A stretch of DNA of 64,000 nucleotides from Fluviicoccus sp. (GCF_030646115.1 NZ_JAUSMX010000005.1:1-64000); one strand, 5' to 3'. Counted from the first letter of the stretch, positions 1 through 8,448 are shown. Program-made: numbers and translations. Notes: generated by a model from the letters alone, not told the origin.

Positions 1-119
1 ATTTGAAACATTTGAAACATTTGAAACATTTGAAACATTTGAAACATTTGAAACATTTGAAACATTTGAAACATTTGAAACATTTGAAACATTTGAAACA
101 TTTGAAACATTTGAAACAT
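1..119. repeat. 9-bp tandem repeat, 13 copies
   Basis: The unit ATTTGAAAC repeats perfectly 13 times and then breaks down at AT-ACAAAAC. Nine bases are three codons, so length changes would keep the reading frame. On the minus strand the unit reads ATG TTT CAA, in frame with the gene that enters it from the right. The array touches the window edge, so its full length is unknown. There are no spacers, so it is not CRISPR. Confidence 0.97.
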
Positions 120-389
120 ACAAAACAAGCTGACAGCTGCAATATACCCACGTAACAAGAATATCGTTTTATTAGACAACCAATAAATGCACAATGTCAT
201 TGGAAACACTATTATGGTAGAGAACAATAACCATAAAAACAAAGCTGGATCTGTCGAGTATATTTCTCTCAAGATTGCGTACTTTTCATCATCTAGAAAA
301 AAACGTACACAACCCGTCATATTTAACAAAATATAAATAGGTAACAGACCAATCAATGACTTCCATGATAATTTTTTCATAAAATCCAT
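1..389 (-). CDS. Partial membrane protein ending in Met-Phe-Gln repeats
   Basis: An open frame starts at ATG 389-387 (MDFMKK...) and runs without a stop for 129 codons to the window edge. The first part has a basic N-terminus and three hydrophobic stretches (about residues 11-30, 48-70 and 77-90), with a polar segment (DDEKYAILREIYSTD) between the first two. It then reads directly into at least 13 MFQ triplets. The region is AT-rich compared with the photolyase gene beside it, which suggests foreign origin. No family is recognised. A second in-frame ATG at 380 is an alternative start. In the opposite direction, two plus frames through the repeat (FET or LKH triplets) are also open and stop within about 40 bases after it, so a plus-strand gene ending here cannot be excluded. 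Confidence 0.5.
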   Translation of the reverse strand, partial: MDFMKKLSWKSLIGLLPIYILLNMTGCVRFFLDDEKYAILREIYSTDPALFLWLLFSTIIVFPMTLCIYWLSNKTIFLLRGYIAAVSLFCMFQMFQMFQMFQMFQMFQMFQMFQMFQMFQMFQMFQMFQ

Positions 390-626
390 AACAATCTAAC
401 TTCACTTCGCCGACACCTGTCGCCGTAAATCAAATTCGCCTAAGCCGACTCGCAGCCCAAATAACCCCCTGTAAAACCAACACCTTACAGGCAAATCCTC
501 AAGCAACTCACCGTTTTCGCCGACCGAAATCCAACGTACAGAACCGCCCGAAAACTAGCACCACGCCCACCCCCTCGTCAACCCGAAATCCACCGACCAT
601 TGAACACCCGATGTTGTCATCGGTGG

Positions 627-646
627 ATTCCCGCCTTCGCGGGAAT
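627..646. repeat. dRS3-like inverted repeat (ATTCCC-N8-GGGAAT)
   Basis: ATTCCC GCCTTCGC GGGAAT lies 3 bases beyond the photolyase stop codon and folds into a tight GC hairpin. The pattern equals the 20-bp dRS3-type element known from Neisseria and seen as a dispersed repeat in many proteobacteria. Here it may also serve as the operon's terminator, although no T-run follows. The 390-626 stretch to its left holds no gene I can support. Confidence 0.7.
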
Positions 647-649
647 GAC

Positions 650-2125
650 CTAAACATTGAACGAATCAGCCTTATTATCCGCCCGACCCACCGGTAACTC
701 CCCCAACTTCTTGAATTGCGCCACCGTAAACTCACACGCCGCCCGGTGATCCACCATCGGCAACGGATAATCCAGCAAAAAATCCCGCTGCTTGCCATGC
801 GGCTCATGAATCCGCTTCCGGTCCAAACCCGCCAGCTCCGGCACAAAACGCCGGATAAACACCCCCTCCGGATCAAACTTTTCACTCTGCAAACGCGGAT
901 TGAAAATCCGGAAATAGGGCGCCGCATCATTCCCGGTCGAAGCACTCCACTGCCAACCGCCATTATTTGCCGCCAAATCCCCATCCACCAAATGCTGCAT
1001 GAAAAACCGCTCACCCCAACGCCAGTCCACAAACAAATCCTTGGTCAGGAACATCGCCGTCACCATGCGCATGCGGTTATGCATCCAGCCGGTTTCACGC
1101 AACTGCCGCATCGCCGCATCCACAATCGGAAAACCGGTTTTACCCTCACACCAGCGCTGAAACGCAGCCTCATCGTCATTCCAGCGCAAGTTCACCGTAT
1201 CCATGCGAAACGGCAAATGCTTGTTGACGCGGGGAAAACCCACCAGGATGTGTTTGTAGAACTCACGCCATCCCAACTCGCTGATCCACTGATCAATATC
1301 GGCGGAAGGCCCGTAAGCCTGTATCTCGTTAAGGGCCGCCTGCCAGCATTGACGCGGCGATATCGCACCAATGGCCAGATAGGGTGACAAGCGGCTGGTG
1401 GCGTCGGTCAGTGACGGAATGTCGCGCAGATCCCGATAACGGCGAATGTGATGCTCCACAAAATCTTCCAGCCGGGCGAGGGCGGCTTCTTCCCCGGCGG
1501 GCCACAAAGCAGCTGCCCGTTCGGGCGCGACATGCGACACAAAACCGGATACGGAGTCCGGAACCGCGTCGGCATGAGTCCACGCGACAGGGCGGGCAGC
1601 GGGGGCCGGCAAGACTTCCACACCATGGCGATGTATCTGCTGCAACCAGTTTTTCTTGAACGGCGTAAACACCGAATAGAAACATCCGTCGCCCGTCAGC
1701 ACGTCACCGGGCTTTACCAGGCATTGGTCATGAAAGGCGTGGCGGGCAATGCCATGCTGCTCCAGCAACGCGGAAGCGGCCTTGTCGCGCACACGCTCGT
1801 TCCATTCATACTGGCGGTTCCAGAACACCGCATCCACCGCTTCCGCCTGACACAGCGCCAGCAGGTGTTGCGGAATGGCGGCAAAGTCCGGGACAGTCCG
1901 GATCAGCAACGGAATATTCAAGGACGCCAGCGTGGCGGAAAGTTTTTGCAGCGTCCGCAGTTCCAGGTCCAGCTGCACCCCGGCCTTGTCGTGCCGACGC
2001 CATTGCTCCGGGGTGATGAACCAGACCGCCGCCACCAGCGCCGACGGATCGAGGCAGGCCTCATGCAGGGCGGAGTTGTCGATGCTGCGCAGGTCGGCGC
2101 GCAGCCACAGCAGGTGACGTTTCAT
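650..2125 (-). CDS. phr: Deoxyribodipyrimidine photolyase
   Basis: A flavoprotein of 491 residues that uses blue light to split cyclobutane pyrimidine dimers in DNA. It starts MKRHLLWLRADLRSIDNSAL, the usual N-terminal antenna (photolyase alpha/beta) domain, and carries the C-terminal FAD domain signatures: RLSPYLAIGAISPRQC, a WREFYKH segment and the TGFPIVDAAMRQLRETGWMHNRMR block, then DWRWGERFFMQHLVDGDLAANNGGWQW. The start is ATG 2125, which overlaps the stop of the regulator gene by ATGA, so the two are translationally coupled. It is the last gene of the light-response operon. Codons in its final few hundred bases shift to G at the third position compared with the rest of the operon. Confidence 0.96.
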   Translation of the reverse strand: MKRHLLWLRADLRSIDNSALHEACLDPSALVAAVWFITPEQWRRHDKAGVQLDLELRTLQKLSATLASLNIPLLIRTVPDFAAIPQHLLALCQAEAVDAVFWNRQYEWNERVRDKAASALLEQHGIARHAFHDQCLVKPGDVLTGDGCFYSVFTPFKKNWLQQIHRHGVEVLPAPAARPVAWTHADAVPDSVSGFVSHVAPERAAALWPAGEEAALARLEDFVEHHIRRYRDLRDIPSLTDATSRLSPYLAIGAISPRQCWQAALNEIQAYGPSADIDQWISELGWREFYKHILVGFPRVNKHLPFRMDTVNLRWNDDEAAFQRWCEGKTGFPIVDAAMRQLRETGWMHNRMRMVTAMFLTKDLFVDWRWGERFFMQHLVDGDLAANNGGWQWSASTGNDAAPYFRIFNPRLQSEKFDPEGVFIRRFVPELAGLDRKRIHEPHGKQRDFLLDYPLPMVDHRAACEFTVAQFKKLGELPVGRADNKADSFNV

Positions 2126-3075
2126 GCCGCACGAACACCCTTGATGCGCCGCCATTGCGCCGCTCCCTGACGCACACTTTGCAGGTCAGAGAAAATCTGC
2201 ACCGCTTCAATGCTGCGCCGGGTGGTGCGCATGCAGCCGCCGCCCGCCCAGATCTGCACGCTCAACGGCAGGCGGAAACGCAGTTCTTCCAGAAACTCGA
2301 TGGCGCGGTTGCTGGGGAAGGCGGCGCTGAAGGAGAGGATGACAATGTCCATCTTGTGACGGCTGACGGCTTGCACAATGTCGCGCACCGGCATCTGCAC
2401 GCCAAAGGACACGGCATCTACCTGGTCCAGTCGCAACAGCGCTTCCACCATCAGGATGCCCAGACTGTGATGTTCGTCCGGGGCGGTGGTCAGCATCACG
2501 CGCGGGGCCTGCGTGGCGGGGCGCAACGAGCCAATGGTATGGCGGATCAGGCTTTGCAGTTCCTCGGTGTAGAGGTGTTCCTCGAAAATCTCGATCTTGC
2601 CGCCCATCCACGCATCGCCGACGATGGTGTTGGCGTGCTGCATCAGGTCGAGGATGAACGATTGCAGGCCCATGCCCACCATCTGGTGGTTCAGGTACTC
2701 ACGTACCCGGTGCGGTTCGCGGCTTTGCAGTATTTCAATCAGTTCCTTTTCCAGATCGGGCGGCAGAATCGGGCTGGGGTTGCCATGGCTGGAGGCGACC
2801 AGTTTTTCCAGTTCGGGCATCTCCAGGCTGATGATCTTGCCGGGGCGGAAACCCGCGTCCAGCAGGCGGCGGATGACGCGCAGCTTGTTGATCTGGTCGG
2901 GGCCGTACAGGCGGTCGCCCTGGGCGTCACGGTCAGGATTGGGGAAGCCGTAACGGCGTTCCCACATCCGCAGCAGTTCCTTGGAAATGCCGGTTTCACG
3001 TTCAACGGCATTGATGGGCAGCAGGCCGGGGTGACGCGTGGCGGGTGCGGACTCGGCAATAATGGCGTCAGTCAT
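2122..3075 (-). CDS. MerR-family regulator with B12-binding domain (CarH/LitR-like photosensor)
   Basis: A 317-residue transcription factor. Residues 19-90 are a MerR-type winged helix (INAVERETGISKELLRMWERRYGFP), 105-185 the helical B12-binding cap, and 190-300 a B12-binding Rossmann domain. It has W156-x9-E166-H167 and E201-x-H203-x2-G206, the two residue sets that mark light-sensing CarH/LitR proteins. In that family adenosylcobalamin stabilises a DNA-bound repressor tetramer in the dark, and light breaks the Co-C bond. The start ATG 3075 has AGAGGG upstream. It sits between the NTF2-like and photolyase genes. I infer that it represses this operon and is relieved by light; blue or green light response was not tested. 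Confidence 0.93.
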   Translation of the reverse strand: MTDAIIAESAPATRHPGLLPINAVERETGISKELLRMWERRYGFPNPDRDAQGDRLYGPDQINKLRVIRRLLDAGFRPGKIISLEMPELEKLVASSHGNPSPILPPDLEKELIEILQSREPHRVREYLNHQMVGMGLQSFILDLMQHANTIVGDAWMGGKIEIFEEHLYTEELQSLIRHTIGSLRPATQAPRVMLTTAPDEHHSLGILMVEALLRLDQVDAVSFGVQMPVRDIVQAVSRHKMDIVILSFSAAFPSNRAIEFLEELRFRLPLSVQIWAGGGCMRTTRRSIEAVQIFSDLQSVRQGAAQWRRIKGVRAA

Positions 3076-3089
3076 GTTCGTTACCCTCT

Positions 3090-3497
3090 TCAGGCCAGTT
3101 TTTTCAGTTGCCGGATCAGGAATCCGATCACGGGCAGTTTTTCGTACAGTTCTTCGGCGGCGTCCCAATAATCACGATGGTATTGCACGCGGCCTTGTTC
3201 ATCGAATTTCAGGTGCGAGGTTCCCACGATGCTCAGGCTTCGGCGGCGCACCCGGAAATCAAAGGTCCAGACGAGAAAGGCGCTGCGTTCTTGCTGCACC
3301 ACCTCGGTAATCACAAAGCGCGGATTGTCCAGTTTCTGGAACATTTCCGCAAACAACTGCTCTACTTGGCGGCGCTGGCGAAACTCGTTGAACGGGTCCT
3401 TGAAGTAGCAGTTTTCCGCATAAAAGGTGCGGATGGCGGGCAGGTTTTCCGCCGTCAGGTTCTGATACCAGTCAACCAACGCGGGCAGGGTATTCAT
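3090..3497 (-). CDS. NTF2-like / SnoaL-like protein
   Basis: A protein of 135 residues starting MNTLPALVDWYQNLTAENLPAIRTFYAE, with a good ribosome site (GAGGA) just after the cfa stop. The cone-shaped alpha+beta fold of the NTF2 superfamily is suggested by the N-terminal helix pattern and the later beta strands (RFVITEVVQQERSAFLVWTFDF, TSHLKFDEQGRVQYHRDYWDA). The RDYWD segment is common in the small proteins found beside cyclopropane synthase, DUF1365 and photolyase genes. No catalytic role is known. Its place in the operon suggests a function in the lipid-modifying branch of the light or oxidative stress response. Confidence 0.8.
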   Translation of the reverse strand: MNTLPALVDWYQNLTAENLPAIRTFYAENCYFKDPFNEFRQRRQVEQLFAEMFQKLDNPRFVITEVVQQERSAFLVWTFDFRVRRRSLSIVGTSHLKFDEQGRVQYHRDYWDAAEELYEKLPVIGFLIRQLKKLA

Positions 3498-3507
3498 GGG
3501 GTCGTCC

Positions 3508-4710
3508 TCATTTACGCAGCACCAGTTGGCAGACATCGGTTCGTCCGGTCAGGAACCCGGCTTCGCAATACCAGTAATAGAAACGCCACAGCTTGATGAA
3601 GGCATCGTCAAAACCCTGACTGCGGATGGCGGGCAGGTGCCGGTCAAAGGCCGTCCGCCATTGCTTCAGGGTTTCAGCATAATCCTGGCCGAAGAAGAAA
3701 CGGTCTTCCTCCTGCAACCCTGCGCGTTGTACTTCCTTGTCCAGACGTTGCGGCGAGGGCAGCATGCCGCCGGGGAAAATGTATTGCTGGATGAAGTCGG
3801 TTTTTGACCGGTAACTGTCGAAGCGGTCGTTGGCGATGGTAATGGTCTGGATTGCCGCCCGGCCGCCCGGTTTCAGCAACTGTTTCAATTTGTCGAAATA
3901 CACCGGCCACCATTCTTCGCCCACCGCCTCCAGCATTTCCACCGAGACTATGGCGTCATAGTGACCGCTCAGGTCGCGGTAATCGCGGTAGTGGAACTTC
4001 ACCTTGCCTTCGGCGGCGGTGCCCTGAATGCGCGCACGAGCCCAGGCCAGTTGTTCCTGCGACAGCGAAACGCCGGTGACAAAACAACCGTAAGCGGTCG
4101 CTGCATATTCGGCAAATGCCCCCCAGCCGCAACCGATTTCCAGTATGTGGTCGCCAGGCTTCACCTGCAATGCTTGCAGCAGGCGGTCATATTTGGCGGT
4201 CTGGGCGTCGGCCAGCGACTGGCCTGCGTGGCTGAACAGGGCAGATGAATAGGTCATGCCTTCATCCAGCCACACGCGGTAAAAGCTGTTGCCGATGTCG
4301 TAATGGGCATGGATGTTGCGGCGGCTGTTACGCCGGGTATTGCGGTTCAGCAGGTGCCGGATGCGGTACAGCACCGTTCCCAGGAAACTGCCGTGCAAGG
4401 CCCGGTCCAGCGCCTGTTCATTGGCCAGCGCCAGCAGCAGCACCTGCAGCATGTCAGGGCTGTCAATCCAGCCGTCACGGTAGGCTTCCGCCACGCCGAT
4501 ATCGCCGCCGGAGAGTATGCGGCTGATTCCCCGCCAGTCCCGGATCAGCAGGTCGGCCTTGGGGCCCGGCTGGTGGCTTTGAAAATGAATGGTTTCACCG
4601 TTGGGAATGGTGACGGCCATAGAACCGGCCTGCAGTTTTTCCAGCATACGGAAAAACAACGAAGCTTTCAGCGGCAGGTTCACGGTCGGCAAGGTGCTTT
4701 GCAGGGTCAT
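3508..4710 (-). CDS. cfa: Cyclopropane-fatty-acyl-phospholipid synthase
   Basis: A cytoplasmic, membrane-associated enzyme of 400 residues that adds a methylene group from S-adenosylmethionine to the double bond of unsaturated phospholipid acyl chains. It shows the N-terminal lipid-binding region, then HAHYDIGNSFYRVWLDEGMTYS, the SAM-binding motif ILEIGCGWGAFAEYAA, and the bicarbonate and active-site region ending FYYWYCEAGFLTGRTDVCQLV. ATG 4710 overlaps the upstream DUF1365 stop by ATGA. Cfa, DUF1365 and an FAD oxidoreductase are commonly neighbours. The light-response context suggests that acyl chains are protected from singlet oxygen, or otherwise modified. Confidence 0.95.
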   Translation of the reverse strand: MTLQSTLPTVNLPLKASLFFRMLEKLQAGSMAVTIPNGETIHFQSHQPGPKADLLIRDWRGISRILSGGDIGVAEAYRDGWIDSPDMLQVLLLALANEQALDRALHGSFLGTVLYRIRHLLNRNTRRNSRRNIHAHYDIGNSFYRVWLDEGMTYSSALFSHAGQSLADAQTAKYDRLLQALQVKPGDHILEIGCGWGAFAEYAATAYGCFVTGVSLSQEQLAWARARIQGTAAEGKVKFHYRDYRDLSGHYDAIVSVEMLEAVGEEWWPVYFDKLKQLLKPGGRAAIQTITIANDRFDSYRSKTDFIQQYIFPGGMLPSPQRLDKEVQRAGLQEEDRFFFGQDYAETLKQWRTAFDRHLPAIRSQGFDDAFIKLWRFYYWYCEAGFLTGRTDVCQLVLRK

Positions 4711-5474
4711 GACGAAATCTCCAGAACCGGCGGGGCCGGCTTGCGGTGAAAAACAGCGCCTTTGCGCCACAGGGTCAGGGCTTGCCGGTGAATGCGCAGC
4801 ACCACCAGCAAGGTGCTCCAGCCCTGTTGCCACAGGGCCTTCAGTAATTCGCGGGAAGACAGCGGCCGCGCGACGCCGGTAATGGCGGTTTTCAGTTGCA
4901 GCCGGTCTTCAATGAAATAGTCGATGGCCACCGTGCTGCGTTGCGGGGTGCGATGAAAACGGAAGCGGTATTCCCCGGCCACCGGATGAAACGGCGAGAC
5001 GTGGAAGCACTTGCGGCAGTCCAGCACGGTTTTGTCGGTGATCGCAGCCTGGCCGGGTGCGGTCAACAGGTAACAATGGCGCTCACCAAAGGTATTCTTG
5101 ACTTCGGCCAGCACGGCTTTCAAATAGCCGTCGCGGTCGTGGCAAAACCAGAAGCTCACCGGGTTGAAAACAAAGCCGAACACACGGGGCTGGGTCTGCA
5201 ACCAGACTTCACCGGCGGTCAATCCGCCCAATCCTGCGTCACGCAGGATGCCGTGTATCCAGGCAAGAGCATCCTTGCCATCTCCGTGATCCGCTTCATG
5301 AAACGAAAACAGGTTGAAACGGTTGTAGCTCATGACGCCGCCGGTCAGTTCGGCGCGGCGGCTGAGCGGAAAGCACAGGAACAGCGCCGGATAGACAAAG
5401 GCATGGGCGGCAGCACCCACCCGGCGGTGGAAAACCTTGCCGGTATAGAGCCAATGGCGCGGGTCGGCGGTCAT
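4707..5474 (-). CDS. DUF1365 family protein
   Basis: A protein of 255 residues with typical DUF1365 stretches: the opening HWLYTGKVFHRR, then FSFHEADHGDG, the QPRVFGFVFNPVSFWFCHD segment and a conserved CRKCFHVSPFHPV. The family is found almost always next to an FAD-dependent amine-oxidase-like protein and a cyclopropane synthase, as here, and has been linked to formation of unusual (furan-type or cyclopropane) fatty acids or to photo-oxidative stress, but its own reaction is not settled. It lies 10 bases after the FAD gene and overlaps cfa by four bases. Confidence 0.92.
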   Translation of the reverse strand: MTADPRHWLYTGKVFHRRVGAAAHAFVYPALFLCFPLSRRAELTGGVMSYNRFNLFSFHEADHGDGKDALAWIHGILRDAGLGGLTAGEVWLQTQPRVFGFVFNPVSFWFCHDRDGYLKAVLAEVKNTFGERHCYLLTAPGQAAITDKTVLDCRKCFHVSPFHPVAGEYRFRFHRTPQRSTVAIDYFIEDRLQLKTAITGVARPLSSRELLKALWQQGWSTLLVVLRIHRQALTLWRKGAVFHRKPAPPVLEISS

Positions 5475-5484
5475 GAAGCTGTCC

Positions 5485-6753
5485 TCAGTCCGTCACGGCG
5501 GGCCAGGGCATGACGGCCCCCAGCAATTTGGCCACGCGGATACCGGATTTCAGGCCGTCCTCGTGGAAACCATAGCCGGTCCAGGCCCCGGCGAAATAAA
5601 CATGATTCCGTCCCTGAAGGGCAGCCACGCGCTGCTGGGCCTGCCAGGCGGCGGCGTCCAGTTGCGGATGGTCATACTCAAATCGCTGCAGCACCTTGTC
5701 GGCGGCAATGGGCTGCGGCGGGTTCAGGGTGACAAACACCGGCGTGGTGAAGGGCAGGGGCTGCAAACGGTTCAGCCAGTAAGTCACGGCCACCGGTTGG
5801 GAACGGTCCGCCCCGGCCGCCCGGTAATAATTCCAGGCGCACCAGGCCGACTGGCGAACCGGCATCACCGAGGCGTCGGTATGCAGCCAGGCGGTGTTGG
5901 GCGCATAGCGCACGTTGGAAAGGACAGCGCGTTCCTCGACGTCGGCATCCTTCAACAGCGCCAGTGACTGGTCGGAGTGACAGGCCATGACCACGGCATC
6001 AAAATGCTGGTCTTCACCGCCGGCCTGAATCAGGACGCCTCCGTCCTGACGGCGCACCGAGGTCACCGGCGTATTCAGGCGCACATCACCAATACCGGCC
6101 ACCAGACGCCGCACATAGTCGCGTGAACTGCCGACGACGGTTTTCCATTGCGGGCGGTTGGTAATTTGCAGCAGTCCGTGGTTCTGGCAGAACACCAGGA
6201 AGGTGGCGGCCGGAAAATCCAGCATGCCATTCACCGGGGTGGACCAGATGGCCGCGCCCATGGGCAGCAGGTACCAGTGGGCAAAAGTGTCGCTGTAACC
6301 CTCGCGTTGCAACAGTTCCCCCAACGTCAGGGCCTCGCGTTGCGACCGTTCCAACAGGCGGTTTGCATCACGGTTGAAGCGCAGGATGTCGGCAATCATG
6401 CGCCAGAAACGCGGCCGGAAGAGGTTACCGCGCTGGGCAAACAGCGCGGACAGGTTGCTGCCGGCCCATTCCAGGTTTTCGTCCGGCAGCTTGACGCTGA
6501 AGCTCATCTCGCTGTTGAAGTCCTTGACCCCCAATTGCTCAAACAGGGCGATCAGGTTGGGATAGGTGCGCTCATTGAAGACGAGAAAGCCGGTGTCGAC
6601 CGGGTGGGTATAGCCGTCGAGGGTCACATCCACGGCATTGCTGTGGCCGCCCGCATAGGAGCCCGCTTCGAAAACGGTGACCTGATGGCGGCTGGCCAGT
6701 AACCAGGCGGTGCTGAGTCCGGCGATGCCGGAACCGATAATGGCGATCTTCAT
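5485..6753 (-). CDS. FAD-dependent oxidoreductase (amine-oxidase fold)
   Basis: The first gene of the operon, 422 residues. The N-terminus MKIAIIGSGIAGLSTAWLL is a classical dinucleotide-binding GxGxxG site, followed by a beta strand ending in E (VTVFEAG) that holds the FAD ribose, then the GGHS motif. The C-terminal YFAGAWTGYGFHEDGLKSG closes the flavin site. Members of this group are annotated as NAD(P)-binding or desaturase-like proteins and travel with DUF1365 and Cfa. The substrate is unknown; an acyl-lipid is likely from the context. The start codon lies two bases from a palindromic operator candidate (6754-6768). Confidence 0.92.
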   Translation of the reverse strand: MKIAIIGSGIAGLSTAWLLASRHQVTVFEAGSYAGGHSNAVDVTLDGYTHPVDTGFLVFNERTYPNLIALFEQLGVKDFNSEMSFSVKLPDENLEWAGSNLSALFAQRGNLFRPRFWRMIADILRFNRDANRLLERSQREALTLGELLQREGYSDTFAHWYLLPMGAAIWSTPVNGMLDFPAATFLVFCQNHGLLQITNRPQWKTVVGSSRDYVRRLVAGIGDVRLNTPVTSVRRQDGGVLIQAGGEDQHFDAVVMACHSDQSLALLKDADVEERAVLSNVRYAPNTAWLHTDASVMPVRQSAWCAWNYYRAAGADRSQPVAVTYWLNRLQPLPFTTPVFVTLNPPQPIAADKVLQRFEYDHPQLDAAAWQAQQRVAALQGRNHVYFAGAWTGYGFHEDGLKSGIRVAKLLGAVMPWPAVTD

Positions 6754-6828
6754 TTTGTATAGTACAAAAGTGGCTGTGATTGAACATTAGCCTATAGTTT
6801 CAGCATGCGCAAGCTTTTGTCCTATACA
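6754..6828. promoter_or_regulatory. Divergent control region with two inverted copies of TGTATAGKACAAAAG
   Basis: The gap between the photolyase operon and the amidase gene holds TGTATAGTACAAAAG at 6756-6770 and its near-exact reverse complement CTTTTGTCCTATACA at 6814-6828 (14 of 15 bases agree). The first copy is also a palindrome, TTTGTA-TAG-TACAAA. As the operon's regulator is a MerR-type protein that binds inverted repeats, these are good candidates for its operators. A copy of the core TTTGTNNNATACA lies just upstream of folE. Confidence 0.6.
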
Positions 6829-6948
6829 TTTTTGTCGGTGCCGGGTAGTTGTCCGCAAACGTTCCGGGTGGGTGGCCTGAATGGTTCTGGACAGCGGCGT
6901 CAACTTGTCGCAAAGTCGGGAAAACAGAACCAGCGTACCAACTTGACT

Positions 6949-8364
6949 ATGACAACCGCCAAAACCTTACATGCCTTCACCAACGATGCCCTGGCCGATC
7001 ATGACGCCACAGCCATTGCCGAGTTGATCCGTCGCGGCGAGCTGAGCGCCCGCGAGGTGGCCGAGGCCGCCATTAACCGTGCGCACCGCATGCAGCCGCA
7101 GATCAACGCCATTGAACTGCCCATGTTCGAGGCTGCGTTGAGAGAGGCGGAAAGCGTCCGCACCGGTGTTTTCGCCGGGGTTCCCACCTTCATCAAGGAC
7201 AACACCGACCTGAAGGGGCTGCCCACCAACCAGGGTTCGGCAGCGGTCAATGCGCGACCGGCCAAGGAAGACGGTGCGTTTGCCAAGCAGTTACTGGCGC
7301 AGGGCTTTGTAACGCTGGGCAAAAGCCGCATGCCGGAGTTCGGCTTCAATGCCAGCACCGAATACCTGGGGATGGACCCGGTGCGCAATCCGTGGAATAC
7401 GGAATACTCCAGCGGCGCATCGTCGGGCGGGGCGGCGGCGCTGGTGGCGGCGGGCGTGGCGCCTATTGCCCATGCCAATGACGGCGGCGGTTCCATCCGT
7501 ATTCCGGCAGCGGCCTGCGGCTTGGTGGGGCTGAAGCCGACCCGGGGACGCTTTATTGATGCGGAAAGTGCCAGCGCCTTGCCGGTGAACATTGTCGGGG
7601 AAGGCGTGGTGACTCGCTCGGTGCGTGACACGGCCCTGTTCTTTTCGGGCATGGAGCAGGTGTACAAGAATCGTCGTCTGCCGGGCGTGGGTCTGGTGGA
7701 AGGGCCGGGTAAACGCAGGCTGCGGGTGGGGCTGGTGCTGGACTCGATCAACGGAACGGCCACCGATGCCGAAACGCGCGCCGCCGTGTTGCAGACGGCC
7801 AGGGTACTGGAGGGTTTGGGTCATCGCGTCCAGGAGATGCCGCTGTCCGTTAACAGCAACTTCGCCGACGATTTCAGCATTTACTGGGGCATGCTCTCCT
7901 TTCTGGTATCGACCTTTGGCAAGCAGTTGATGAGTCCGGATTTTGACCGGTCACAATTGGACAACCTCAGTCGCGGTCTGGCGAAACATTATATGAAGAA
8001 CTCCCTGAAGACGCCGATGGTTCTCTATCGCCTGAAGAAGTCGCAGGATGACTATGCACGCATGTTCCGGGACTATGATGTGGTGCTGTCACCGGTACTA
8101 TCGCACACCACGCCCAAGCTGGGCTGGCTGTCGCCGGAGCAGGATTTTGAGTCCTTGTTCCAGCGCCTGCTGCAATACGTGTGCTTTACGCCCCTGAACA
8201 ATGCCGCCGGCAGCCCGGCTATTTCCCTGCCGACCGGCTCCACCCGCGAGGGCCTGCCGATTGCGGTGCATTTCTCAGGGGCGCATGGCGATGAAAAAAC
8301 CTTGCTGGAGCTGGCGTTTGAACTGGAACAGGCGCAGGGCGGATGGCGGCGGATTCAGGCCTAG
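6949..8364 (+). CDS. Amidase-signature family hydrolase
   Basis: A protein of 471 residues of the amidase-signature family, which uses a Ser-cisSer-Lys triad. The Lys lies in FIKDNTDLKG, the Gly/Ser-rich segment is YSSGASSGGAAALVAAGVAPIAHANDGGGSIRIPA, whose second Ser-rich end holds the nucleophile, and CGLVGLKPTRGR follows. It resembles 6-aminohexanoate cyclic-dimer hydrolase (NylA) and related amidases. The N-terminus is set at MTTAKTLHAF, because upstream codons do not look coded; no strong ribosome site is seen there. It is divergent from the light operon, so it may share that control region. The substrate cannot be told. Confidence 0.9.
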   Translation: MTTAKTLHAFTNDALADHDATAIAELIRRGELSAREVAEAAINRAHRMQPQINAIELPMFEAALREAESVRTGVFAGVPTFIKDNTDLKGLPTNQGSAAVNARPAKEDGAFAKQLLAQGFVTLGKSRMPEFGFNASTEYLGMDPVRNPWNTEYSSGASSGGAAALVAAGVAPIAHANDGGGSIRIPAAACGLVGLKPTRGRFIDAESASALPVNIVGEGVVTRSVRDTALFFSGMEQVYKNRRLPGVGLVEGPGKRRLRVGLVLDSINGTATDAETRAAVLQTARVLEGLGHRVQEMPLSVNSNFADDFSIYWGMLSFLVSTFGKQLMSPDFDRSQLDNLSRGLAKHYMKNSLKTPMVLYRLKKSQDDYARMFRDYDVVLSPVLSHTTPKLGWLSPEQDFESLFQRLLQYVCFTPLNNAAGSPAISLPTGSTREGLPIAVHFSGAHGDEKTLLELAFELEQAQGGWRRIQA

Positions 8365-8448
8365 AACTCGAAGGATGTGATACAGGAACTGTCAATCGTT
8401 CACCAATCCTGTATCCTGTTTCTTTTGAATCCGAAGAGTCCGGTTGCC

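Noticed and set aside
1-119. CRISPR array
   Set aside because: The 9-base units are contiguous without spacers.
508-1032. 174-codon minus-strand frame at the photolyase 3' end
   Set aside because: It overlaps the photolyase gene in another frame, and it includes the translation of the dRS3-type repeat (SFPRRRES), a well-known spurious peptide.
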